From assembly GCF_029227915.1 (NCBI RefSeq), contig NC_079883.1:22570001-22630000 (forward strand): a stretch of DNA of 60,000 bases. The letters run 5' to 3'. The position numbers were made by a program, and so were the translations under genes. The notes beneath the pieces were generated by a model. It did no database searches, had not been told where the DNA came from, and saw only the letters and a list, made by a program, of their open reading frames with translations. The stretch comes from Hydractinia symbiolongicarpus (Eukaryota; Cnidaria; Hydrozoa; Anthoathecata; Hydractiniidae). Positions 13,196 to 24,030 of the stretch are shown here, piece by piece. Positions within the stretch are counted from its first letter, which is position 1. Each line of letters opens with the position of its first letter.

Positions 13196-13376
13196 GATTG
13201 TAGAAGGTGATATCTACTTAATTGATAATGAAAAAACAAAACATTGGTTGCTGCGATTAAAACTTGTCCAACGACAGATAGTTATTAACTATAGAGGTTT
13301 TGACCCTCTGAAGATACTGCATGATAGCAAAAACCAGTTTTCTTACAAGGACTCACTTAAAAAATGTACTGATTAA
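13196..13376 (+). CDS. Possible terminal exon of unknown gene
   Basis: A good acceptor (TTATTTTTGTGCAG) precedes an open frame reading IVEGDIYLIDNEKTKHWLLR and ending SLKKCTD then TAA. It has charged, non-repetitive composition unlike nearby AT-rich noise. It could be the last exon of the membrane-protein gene just upstream, but I find no donor in the right phase. Confidence 0.3.
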
Positions 13377-13759
13377 TAAACAGGGTTCGTAAAAACAGTA
13401 ATAAACAATATACAAAGAAAAAAAATAACAATTAAGCAAATTTAAAGTAAATCAAATATAGTCGCACTTTAAATAAATAAAACTTATCGTAACTTTAATA
13501 TCGGATAGGGTTTTTTTGATACGCGAAAGTTTCTGCCCACAACGCGAATATGTTTATTTTTCCTCTTTTATCACGGGTGGAAACTTCGGCCACTTCAACG
13601 CTTGCCTAAAGAGAATTTTTTTAGTGCGAAAATCCTGTGTATCTAAAACTAGTAATTGAACTAGTAATAAATAAGTAAATAAAAAGTAAATAAATATAAT
13701 AATTTATTTGAGTTAACAAGACATTTTATAACAACACAATAAATGAAATAGCTAGCCAT

Positions 13760-13907
13760 TTAATTAGGGATGGCTATTATGACCATCAAGTCTTTTAAAG
13801 CAAAACGCCCTGGGAACGAAGTTGCACTAAATGTCTTATAAAAATCCCACAACAGTCTCCCAGACAAATGTGTAAAGCGTGAAATGAATTCGACCTTAAA
13901 CTAGTAA
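13760..13907 (+). repeat. Copy 2 of the ~145-bp direct repeat
   Basis: Starts TTAATTAGGGATGGCTATTA and shares CAAATGTGTAAAGCGTGAAA with the copy at 11895-12044. It includes CGCCCTGGGAACGAAGTTGC, whose complement resembles TTCGTTCCTAGGGC near 11070, so the unit may be part of a dispersed MITE family. Confidence 0.75.
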
Positions 13908-16900
13908 AAACACAATAGAAATTACAAAAAAATTTTTCTTTCTTTTTATCGCATGTCCTTTTCAAACATCATTGTAATATTTACTTTAAAATCAATAAAG
14001 ATTAATAGACAAGGTCAATAAAAATATATCGCATATGGTTTTCGTGTGGCCGTAGTATGACCTTTTTCTCGCACACACGCAGACAAAATGCGGGTTTTTA
14101 TTATTATAAAGACAAAAAGTGTGCCGTGTGTGGTCTGATATTAACATTAACGACAACTCGTTGAGAAGAGGTCGAAGCCAAAAACCATCCAGCTATTTTT
14201 GCATTTATTCATTTTAAACCTCGAGGTTTTAATCTCAGACAGCTCTGGGGACGAGAATGGCAGTTATTGTTTTTTTAAAAAATAAGGTTCCAATCGGAGT
14301 TTCAGCCTGTGGTCTGGGCACTAGCTAAGCGCTTGTAAGGACAAATTTTGTATCCTTCAATGAAGCGCAATTCGTTAAGGACATGATGCTGCACAGAGAA
14401 TTAGTCCTTTTTTCCTTTGTTTTTTTTTTACTTTTTAAGCTAGTCTGATATATTGATCTTGCAATAATTTGAAGGAAAGATACTTACTACTGATATAAAA
14501 GTGCATATTATCATGAAGAGACAAGGCTTTAACATGCTTCAAGCTGTAGCTACACCAATATCGAACCGAAAGTTAGCAGTCAAAAGAATACAAACCCAGT
14601 TTTGTTTTCAGTTATATCGCAAGTTTCCATTGTTGTCTTAAAAATTTCACTGTGCTGATAAAGGAAGAAGTTACAAGTTGAAAATTTGTACCTGCAAGCG
14701 ATTTACTAGTGACAAGACCTCCGTAATACACTAAAAAAAATTAATGGAAATTTTACGCTCCTTTGGTGTGACTGCTATAATAATCCATTCGAGTTGCAGA
14801 GCTCGAATTGGAAACAGTGGTTCAAACTTTAGATACGCTGTGGTAATATTTGATAATAATAATAACTCGGTGTACTGATTGGAGAAGAGCAACAGTCAAA
14901 TGCTGGAAAAGCTTATGACTTTACAAGTCTTTTCCTTTTTTTTTAAGATTATAAATAAACTTTAACTATTTGACGTCTTCTTCATGTGCATCCATATTTT
15001 ATGGTCATTTTGGGGGACCTAATCCGGGCAGATTTATTGTAAATACCCTAAGTAGTTATGTTGCCCATATATTATTTCAAGATCAAAGATGAACTGAATT
15101 CTCTTTATTGAAGTATTTTGGACATTTTCTGGCAGTATCAGTGGTAAAAAAAGTAGTCAGTGTAACTCTAGATTACCATATGAAGGCGTATCGAGGTATG
15201 CTATTATGATAAAAAAAAATAAAATTACAATAGATAAAACAAAACTTGAATTTGTTCCCGCCAGTCTTACTAACTAAAATTTCTTCCGCTATCTCGAACT
15301 CAGTTAACTCGAATTGTTCGCATGCCTACCTAATTTTTAGGCCCTAGCGACGAACTACAGTTGTTATCTCGAACTTTTCAGAAAATATCAGCCTCTGACA
15401 TCACTTTTTTACACTTGCAATGCAACTAGCCAAAATAATTAAAAACCCTTAATAACCTTTTTTTTATCTCGTCCCCAGAGGTTTCTTTCACAGCACTGTG
15501 CAATCAGTAGATAACAAACAGGGAGAGCCTTCGAGACAGAATTAAGCAAGATTAAGATAGCTCACATTCATGGGTAAACTTTTGACATGAAAAGTGAAAG
15601 TCTGGATCAAGTTTTTTTGGGGCTTACCTTTTAATAATACCTAATCCCTCCACACTGTAAGAGTTTGTTATATAATCTTCACGTTATTCTCAAATTAAAC
15701 ACGGGGTTTATACATATGAAACAACATAGCTAGAAAGCATTAACATAGCTACAAAGCATGTAGGCTTAGGAGGGAGAGGGAGAGAGGGAGAGGGAGCAAT
15801 GAAATTTGCTTGCGGTACTTATTTTTATCCTAGCCCCATTATACTAAGGAGAGGGAGAGGGAAGGGAGAGGGAAGTGTTTCCGCCGCAAACTCGCTTTTT
15901 CGTTACAAATAATAAAAATGCTAATCAACTAGAGGTAAAACTTTCGACTTTTTTCTCTTTAACTACTTTTTATTAAACATTTTTTCAAATCCAATTATCG
16001 AAGTTGCTAAAGCAATGGTGCAGCGTAAGGTACTCTGGGAAAGATAATGCGGATTCTTTTTAGCATTGCTATTATTAGCTGCCTTATATCAAAAGTAATA
16101 TTATAAAGGGTGATTATTACGGAGAAACTATTTAGCGAACTAAATTGAACCCAAAAATTTTATCGACTCTTATGGTCCGTGCCAAAAACACGTAATGGAA
16201 GAAAAGTGATAACGTCCTAGAAATATTGCTGATGTCAGAGCTTAAGTCATTGTCGTTTGAGATAGTTAAATCCACCCCGCCACCCGCCCCTCTACAGTAT
16301 ATATAACACCAAATAAGTCCAGTATGAACAGAGTATGTATCAGATATTCTAAGAAGTTATTATTGTAGATTTAGAGGTAGCTGTTTATGAATGTACGTTT
16401 CCAACCTTAATAATAACAATTTTAACAGTGTAAAGCAGCCCTTACAATCTCGTTTCCAAGTCTTCTTTTTTGCTTTCTAAATATATGTCAGAATGTGATA
16501 AAGAAAGTCTTGGATCAAGAGTGAAGTCTTTTTGACAAGGGCGAAATATGTCATTCACGGTGCTGCTGTGTTACTGTTATTCTCCTACAATCTTGGTCAA
16601 AATGTGCATAAAATAATCCTTAAACAAGTTTTTTGCCGTTTAAGTTCGGAACTCACGCGAAACAAGAATTCTCAGGATCGAAGCATCCACGCCTTACAAT
16701 TTATTTTGTGGATGCCAGCATTAGCACCACCTAGTGTTTAAATGAAACCGATTTTCAAATCGAAATTATTGTCGAGATATGCCTGTTTCGCCCTTTTTAG
16801 CTTTTCTGTCATCCAAAATATACCGCATCAGTTACCCGGAAGACGAATCAGCCTTGCAAAAATGCGCTTCACTAAATTTATACACGTGACTTTTGAGAAT

Positions 16901-17254
16901 CTAAAGCGGCCAAAAGGAGCTTGAAAAAACGCATTTTATTCAGTTATTTGGTTAGGTGTCGAGCAGCAAAATGTCATATTTTGCCTATACTTCTCCTAGC
17001 AACGGGTAACCATGGCAACCAATCAATGAAATTTTTGACTTAATTTTGTCGTAATGTCACATACTATGATATCCTCATCTCCTCATCAAGTATCTTTAGA
17101 AAAGACAATCCTCTGCGATATAGTTTTTTTAGGGTAACCGCCTTAAACCAGAACGTGTAATAAGAGACAAAAATCAACAAAACAGATAGATTTTCGTATA
17201 TCCATGATTTGATCAGTAAAATTATCAAACAGTAGCTTTATTAAAAAATGAGCT
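13908..17254. other. Intergenic, repeat-rich, no gene recognised
   Basis: Contains a TTAAACCTCGAGGTTTTAA palindrome near 14215, a copy of the AGCTCTGGGGACGAGAAT motif near 14245, pogo/Tigger-like TCTCGAACTCAGTTAACTCG text at about 15290-15385, and purine tracts near 15.8 kb. Open frames at 16532-16924 lack splice context and homology I can name. Confidence 0.5.
15769..15873 (+). repeat. GGGAGA purine tandem tracts
   Basis: Two homopurine blocks (about 15769-15798 and 15847-15873) built from GGGAGA/GAGGGA units, separated by about 50 bp. The composition could allow triplex formation. No gene is associated. Confidence 0.7.
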
Positions 17255-19260
17255 TTGTTTATTATTATACCAGTGGCAGCAACCTGCGACGCCCTTGCTG
17301 AACGACTACAGAGTGTGCGGGATACCGTTGCATTCTATTACAAGAGGGAAAAGAAAAAAATTTCGGGTGGTACCACGCTTTACCATGAGATTGGACAGGA
17401 GGCAAGGGAGGACTACACGGAGGATATTAAATACAAGGCCCCGAGGACGATATCCAGATGCTGGAGGATGGAAATAGGATCAAAACATGGCGGTTCAATG
17501 AGCATTGAAATCAATCCCTGAAGGACGCAATTGTGCAAAAAATCACGCCACATATAGAAATGCGCGTTAAGGTTGTGTATAGCTTTAGCTGTCATATTTG
17601 CAAGGGTGGGGGCGATGTGTCTGATTACCACAAAACCAAGAGCTCCAGGTCGCTGTCAAGTATGGCAGAAATCGAAGCGTTCGTAGAAGAATGCGAGATG
17701 AAGCCTCTCAATCTGGAGGATCATGAGTTCTGGACCAGGTCTTATTTACCACCCACTAAAACCATTGAGACTCCAGGAGCATATGACGGAACATTTGGTC
17801 TTTGACCACATACAGATCAAGGTGATAAGTACGCGTAACCTCTTTTGGGATGCGGCCCTCTCCCGGATTGGTTGAGAAAAAAAAGGTGCATCTACGCCAT
17901 GGATGGTGAAGATGCCAGAACGGACAATCTATGCTTCTGGAGATGCTTAGCTGTAAGAGATAGGGTTAACGTAAAACGAAGATCAACATTAGGTTCTTTG
18001 AACCCAAGACAAACTCCGAGAAAGCACCATGGCGACTCGTCTATGGTCAAAAGCAGCACAAAAAAAGGTTTAGATGGCATCAATCTATGTATGCTGGACA
18101 GGCACTGTTTTTACATCAAGGATTTAGATGTGCTAACCCAACACTGGAAATGTGACGTATGTAAACAGAAGTTTAATTACGCCTTTTCGCGGCATAAAAG
18201 GAACGAATGCGAGGTTGTCAGGACGACGATTATCTGCAAAGGGGGGGGGCGGGTCAAACGTATGCCGGGCAGGGCCGAGAAGGTCTTTTACGATGAGGGG
18301 TATAGTTATGATGCATCAAAATGGATAGAATGCATGTCAAAACAAACTGGAACACATATTCATCATGCCCTAGGCGGTCATGGTGGTGAACGTGTTATCC
18401 GTGATGGCAAAAAGGAGTGGCAAATTGCTGGCTATGAGCCTGTCACAAGAACTGTTTAAGAGTACAACGGTTGTATGTGGCACGGATGTCCCTGTCTGTC
18501 CAAGAGAACCAAAGCGGACAAGGCTCATTACGCTGCAACCCAGTCCAAGTAAAGGATGATACAGGAACAGGGCTATAACCTCGTCACAGCTTGGGAATTT
18601 GAGAAACCACCCAAAATCAAGAGATACTTGTAGAAGGAATTTAGACCATATTCATTTCGAAGCCCTTCTATCACCTTTAAATTACCAGCAAACCTCTGAT
18701 CTAACATACCTTTTTAGACATGCTCCGATAAGCGCCGGCATTGCCTATAGCTTGAATGGGGACCCGCCGTTCATCGAGCACGAAAATCCTAAGGTCTTGG
18801 TTAAACAGCTTGTGGAGGAGATGGAAAAGAGGCATGCCCTGATTGTGAAAGAGGTCAAGAGAATGTACCCGAAGTACCTCTGAAATGCTCTCCAAAAAGA
18901 ACCAGGAGTTGTGGAACGAGTGAGTAAATCAAGTAGCTGTAATAGGGCTTAATTCTGGCAAGTACGGCATCAAACTGATCAAGCGGCATTTTGTCGAAGA
19001 GATCGCGCAGGGGGGGGGGGGGTGGGGGTAGTAAGATCAAGGTGTCGAAAAAAGATAACGACTACATGTTCCTCATCACCTCAAGGTTTAAATTTCTCGA
19101 TATCAAAAATTTCCTTGTCCCTGGTCTAAGCTATGACGGTAGGTGCAGGTCGTTGGAATGTAGGCTCCAAAAGCTCGTGTTTCCATACGAGTGGTTGGCG
19201 AGCCACGACAAGTTGAAAATGTTTGGCATGTTGCTCACGGGGACTTTTATAGCCGTCTAA
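17255..19260 (+). pseudogene. Decayed family B DNA polymerase, Polinton/adintovirus type
   Basis: Relic of the protein-primed PolB typical of Polinton/Maverick and adintovirus-like elements; it would have replicated the element. Fragments lie in order on one strand but in different frames: about 17255-17521, 17533-17805, 17845-18459, 18462-18590, 18599-18883, 18991-19260, separated by stops and shifts. Family-like signatures include GCGPLPDWLRKKRCIYA, a C2H2-like cluster at CDVCKQKF with downstream His and Cys, HIHHALGGHGGE, YNGCMWHGCPC (the WHGC type of motif seen in these polymerases), DYMFLITSRFKFLDIKNF and LVFPYEWL. The reading stops before the catalytic palm motifs, so the polymerase half is deleted. 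G+C is higher than in the flanks, and runs of 9 and 13 G occur at 18241 and 19010. It cannot make a working enzyme. Confidence 0.8.
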
Positions 19261-20320
19261 GTGGGAAAAGCAGGAGCAGGAGGCGGAGACATTACAAAGC
19301 CACCAATGAATCCGGGAAGGGTCGTCCAGGAACACAAGTTGGCGGCACTGATGAGGAAGAGAAAGGAAGAAATGAAGCAACAAGAGGATACTGTAGAGCC
19401 TGAAGTCAAAGCCTCTTCTGGGGCAGTTCCATACAGTCAGTTCACATCTATGGGGTCGGAACTTTGGCTGTGTTTGCCATAGGTGTCGGGGTTTGGTACA
19501 GATTTGGCAGTGGCAAAGATGGGGAACCTAACAAGCCGGAGACCTATCTGGAGCCTCAAGCAAAAAAGGCAAAACTCAGCTTCAGATTGACATCTTTAAG
19601 ATGCAATGAATTTTCTCAAAAACTAACACTTAATAGAAATGGCAACAAGCAAACATCTGGATGACAGCAAAGCAAACCATGATTATTGATGCCTTATGGG
19701 AGTCCGGCAGACTGGTCTCGAACACAATTCTGATCACTATGGGCGGAAAAAAAGGTCCTAGGAGTTTCGAGGCCAGGCGCGAAGATGGATTTGGAGGACG
19801 GTTTGATACTTACTGGCTCTATGACGGCAGCGCTCTTATTCGACGAATACGCGATCACAAGGGTGGTACAACAAATCGTTAATATCTCCGAAATAGACCG
19901 CATGGTAAAGTTTCTATATCTCCTTGGAGATATAGAAATCAATATAGAAGAGGCTAAAAAGAGTTCCAAGTGTTCAAAAGCACTTACCATAAACCAGTTC
20001 AAGATCAAGGGAAATGGTGAAACTACGAGTACGTGCATTCTCCGCTTAGATAATAAGAAACTGTCAAACGATAGCAAGCACCCCTATACAACCCCTACAC
20101 GAGGTATACCTGGGAAAACTTTGAGTTGTATATTCATTACAAGACACCCTTTAGATACCAAGAAACCTACCGATTTCCAACGCTTGCCGAGGTGGCTAAA
20201 GTATCACACAAAGCGTATACCACAATAGTCAATGGGGATAATATAACCATACTAATCTCTTTCCCAGCGCCTGTTGTCTTTTTTTTAAACGAAACGGCGA
20301 GGGGACGAGGTTGTAACTAG
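19261..20320 (+). pseudogene. Unknown reading frames of the virus-like element
   Basis: Directly after the polymerase relic are broken frames of similar composition: a Gly/Lys-rich frame (19261-19482) with a basic Met/Lys stretch; an overlapping frame with a short hydrophobic run LAVFAIGVGVWYRFG followed by a Lys-rich tail (19464-19664); then three interleaved frames up to 20320, including one rich in acidic and hydrophobic residues (19785-20228). They look like small structural or accessory genes of the same element after frameshifts. I recognise no family and no function is assigned. Confidence 0.45.
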
Positions 20321-23245
20321 ACCCGTCTTCTGACACTTTGTTTTTTTTTTGTTTACTGTAGCTCATCGAGAGCGTTTTTTTCAAATCAAAGATAGAAAGA
20401 AAATATTCAGCTCCAATGCGCAGAGACTTTAAAAAGGAGAGTTTCCAAGAAGCAAAAGGAGGCGTAGAGTATGAAAGATAATATTTGCCTTTACCATTAC
20501 TGTAAAAGTCAATCATCAGTTTCTAGTTTTCACGATTATCTACATTGTAACTGGTTCATACTTTTAAACTTTCGTGTTTTTCCATCAATTTCTTCTGTTG
20601 AGCTGTCAGCGAAAAACTTGGAATGTAACAGACCGAGTTTCAACTTCGACCGAAATAGTTATTTTTTCTTTTTAATATCGGGAAGGAGAGAGCTGCTCGA
20701 GATTGTCTGAGAAATAGAAGAAAAGCCCTAGTGACAAGAGTTGACATGGTTCGTCAAAATTCTGGGTTTTTTTCTCAAGCCCGGTCGCAGACAAATTATA
20801 AACTTTTCATCAGCAGGGGGGTGTTTTGTTATCGAAGGGTAGACAGAATATCGACATTCTTTGAAAATTTTCGACTATAAAACTACTATCCTGTTTAATC
20901 TCGTTCTCAGGATCCACTTCTTGCAAATGTAAAAAAGAAAGGGATTGTTAGAACGAGGTTGATAACTGCTATTAATTTATAATTTCCGTATTATAAATGT
21001 ACTCTTTCAACAACAAAACTATGGAAACCAATATCCAACAAAGTCATTTTGGCGGGTTGAAAGTTTTTACAATGAAATTATCAGCTTTCCCCTGTGTCTT
21101 TTCATTTCGACTTGTTTTCAGGCAAACTGAGAAAAAAGGTGGGAAATTGTGGAAAGGGTGAGATAAACAATATTTAAATTTATGTTAAAAAAAAGTTGTT
21201 TATAATGAATAATTTAATTCGTTCTATAAATATCTTTATTCCACCTTGTTTCCCATGGTTTCTTGCCTTTTCAACATCAAAATTATGAAGGATGATCTTC
21301 CGCTTTTTGTTACGCGGTTTTAAACAGAAAATTTTTATATTCGGCGCGCAAAATATGCAGGTTAAGAGGACAAACCAACCTCATGCCTTATCTGGGAGGT
21401 GTGAAAAACAATATAAAAGACTCGGAGACAAGCTGGGTGAACCAAACGAGGCATGTCTGACATATGTTTGCCTAGGAAAGCCATGGGCGATGAAGTTGAC
21501 AGTGCTCTGCATAAAGTACTGATAGCAAGAAACCACCCTCGTCCCTACGTTTTTTTTTGCCTTTTTGATATATAAGGTGGTCGGCAAAAAATATTTTTTG
21601 ACGACATCTCTCATATCAAGAAAGCGAAAACCTGGGGAAGAGGGTGAGAAAGAAACATCACTTTTCCGTGGTCTATTTAATCTTTCATTTTTCATGTGTC
21701 AACGAGATAAGTGCGGCTTCGCACAAAAACACGCGCTATAATATTTCACTTGGCACCGCCCGCCCCTTCCTCCCCGCTGCCCAATAATTTGACCGTAGCG
21801 AAGGAGAAAAGTCCTCCCAAGGTCTTCAAAAAAGTCAATGTTTTGATGATGAAAATCTAAATATCATAGCCTGTATCCCAAAGGTGGTTATTTTAGGATG
21901 GCTACTTCTGTCTGCCATTTCCGGATCACATCTGAGGAAATTGTTGTTGTTGTGCCTTTCTAGGCGAACCTTAAACTATTTTGTGTAACTTATTTAGCGA
22001 TTATGAGCATCTTTAAGCATCTTTACAGCTTTTATGTAGACACATGTAAAAAATGTTTGTTAGCTGAAAGGGAGGGGTGATGAGATAGCTAATATCATTC
22101 ATGGCTAAAAAATTAGCTACCTAGCTAGCTAGCTATAGCTGTAGCTAGCAAGCTAGCTATTTAGATAGCTAGCTAGCTAACTCATTTTAAATACTTTGTT
22201 CAATTCCTTTTTTTTAAACCGTTTCCAAAATTTAGAGTGAATATTTTGTGTTATAAATTAGTATATTTGACTTTTGTGAGCACAGTTTGTTGATGATATT
22301 TTCTAGCTACAAGAATGGCATCAGCACAACATCAAAACTATCACATAAAAATGCATAATATCTGTTGAAAAATGTTAAAAAATTACTCTCTATTCATCTA
22401 CCACATTTTAAGGGCTGGGCTTTCCAAAGAAGATTTATGAATCAAGGATATTCATGAGCCAAGGACAGTTGCGACTAACTTTTTTATAAGAATCAATTTA
22501 AGTTTTAACAATGTTTAATGCTCAAACATGAGAAAGAAAAGTTGGTGAAATTCAAATGATTTGAAATATTCACTTTCTTGCTGTGTTCTTGATTGGTTCT
22601 TTTGGTTCTTTTGGGTATTTAGCTTTTTTAACTAATTTAAAATGTCAAATTTAACAGTTTATATTGAACTCCATTAATAAACAACTATGTTAGAATCACT
22701 TTATTAAAGGAGAATTAACGTCATATCATTATTTTATAAGAACACCTAACAGAGCACCTACTTTTCTCATGTCCTGATATTTAACTTGTATTCTTTTCAC
22801 AGTATTCTTTTAGACAAAGATAGTCAGACTACCTTGTAACATGGTTAAAAATACTCTTCTACCCTTTTTGCCCATTGAGTCTCAGTGTAATACACCAGTC
22901 AAGCATAAGAATTCTAGCATGAAGAACAGGGGCTGACAATGTTCCCACACACATATTTTAGAAAGCGAAACACCAGCAAAAATTGGCCAAACTAGTTTCC
23001 AGCATTCTCCTGATTTCTGACAGCTAGACAAATATGTTTACAAATTTTAAGAAATAAATTGCTATAGCTACAAAGTTTTGCAGTATCTAGCTACTAGCCA
23101 GCCAGACTGATACAGATTTATCTTCAATTCCCATCCTTAGGTTGTGTATTAATAATATATGTCTTTTACCAATCATTATACACAATTTTAGAATTGTGAT
23201 TCAAATTCTCTTTAATTTTAAAAAGCATCCTCAAAACACTTTAAA
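20321..23245. other. Intergenic, no gene recognised
   Basis: AT-rich with short unsupported open frames. It holds a T-run near 20340, the TAGC microsatellite near 22.1 kb, and fragments such as TAGAACGAGGTTGATAAC near 20950 that resemble the dispersed repeat ends seen at 11-14 kb. Confidence 0.5.
22113..22182. repeat. (TAGC)n microsatellite
   Basis: Imperfect tandem TAGC units with interruptions such as TATAGCTGTAGC and ATTTAGATAGC. The unit is nearly self-complementary, so the tract can fold into a hairpin. Confidence 0.9.
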
Positions 23246-23645
23246 TCATCATCATCATCATCATCATCATTTTGGCTTAACAGTCTTATTCCATGATAGC
23301 ATTAGCTGGACGTAGTATATTAATAACCCTTTTCCAGTATGATCTAGACTGTGTTAGTTACTTCCTCCACATCAAGTCTGTTCTTATTACCACATGCCAA
23401 GTCTTTCTTGGTCTACCTCTGGGCTTTGCTCAAGGAACTATGAAGTCTCTACACTTTCTTACCAAATTATCCTCCTCAATTCTTTTAAAGTGTCTCAAAC
23501 AACTCAATCTTGATATCTGGATAACATTTTTTATGCTACGAATACCTAGCCTACTTCTTAACTCATCTGAACTCTTTCTGTCTCTCAGACTGGCGTTACA
23601 CATTCACCTAACCATTTTCATATCATTCCTTTCTAAATGGTCATG
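23246..23645 (-). mobile_element. 3' end of an RTE-type LINE, decayed
   Basis: On the minus strand a frame with a few stops reads LERNDMKMVR, then SLRDRKSSDELRSRLGI, LVRKCRDF and PRGRPRKTWHVVI. This is the C-terminal tail after the reverse transcriptase in RTE/jockey-like LINEs (the basic GRPRKTW block is characteristic). The unit ends at 23270-23246 in an (ATG)n microsatellite, the usual 3' tail of RTE elements. Stops at the Arg-Met and Pro-Ala junctions show it is dead. The reverse transcriptase core is absent, so it is a 5'-truncated insertion. Confidence 0.75.
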
Positions 23646-24030
23646 AAAATGAAAATTAAATTCTCCTTTAAATTAGATTTTTTAAAAACTTTTTCCTTAA
23701 ACCTCCTTAAATCTCCTCAATTTTTTAATGCAAAACTATAAAATTTATTCTTTACTCATTACCCTGAAAATAACCTCAAATTTGATTCTACAAAAAGGTT
23801 GCAACTCTGATAAGGAATCAATGAAAAGTGGCCTACAATGCTCACAGGCCTCAGCTGTTGAAAGGTTTTATTCCGTACAGTCAGCAAACGTTTGTGAGCC
23901 GATTTTATTTCTAATTTCTAATTTGAACCCTGATATATATAGTTTGATTTGGATTTGTTTTGTGGCGTAATTTTACTTGTTTTATGTTTTTGTTTTTAAG
24001 CTGAATAATCAAACTAAATACAATTAAACT

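Noticed and set aside
16532-16924. Two adjacent frames upstream of the polymerase relic
   Set aside because: No ATG-supported start in context, no domain and no splice signals tying them to a gene.
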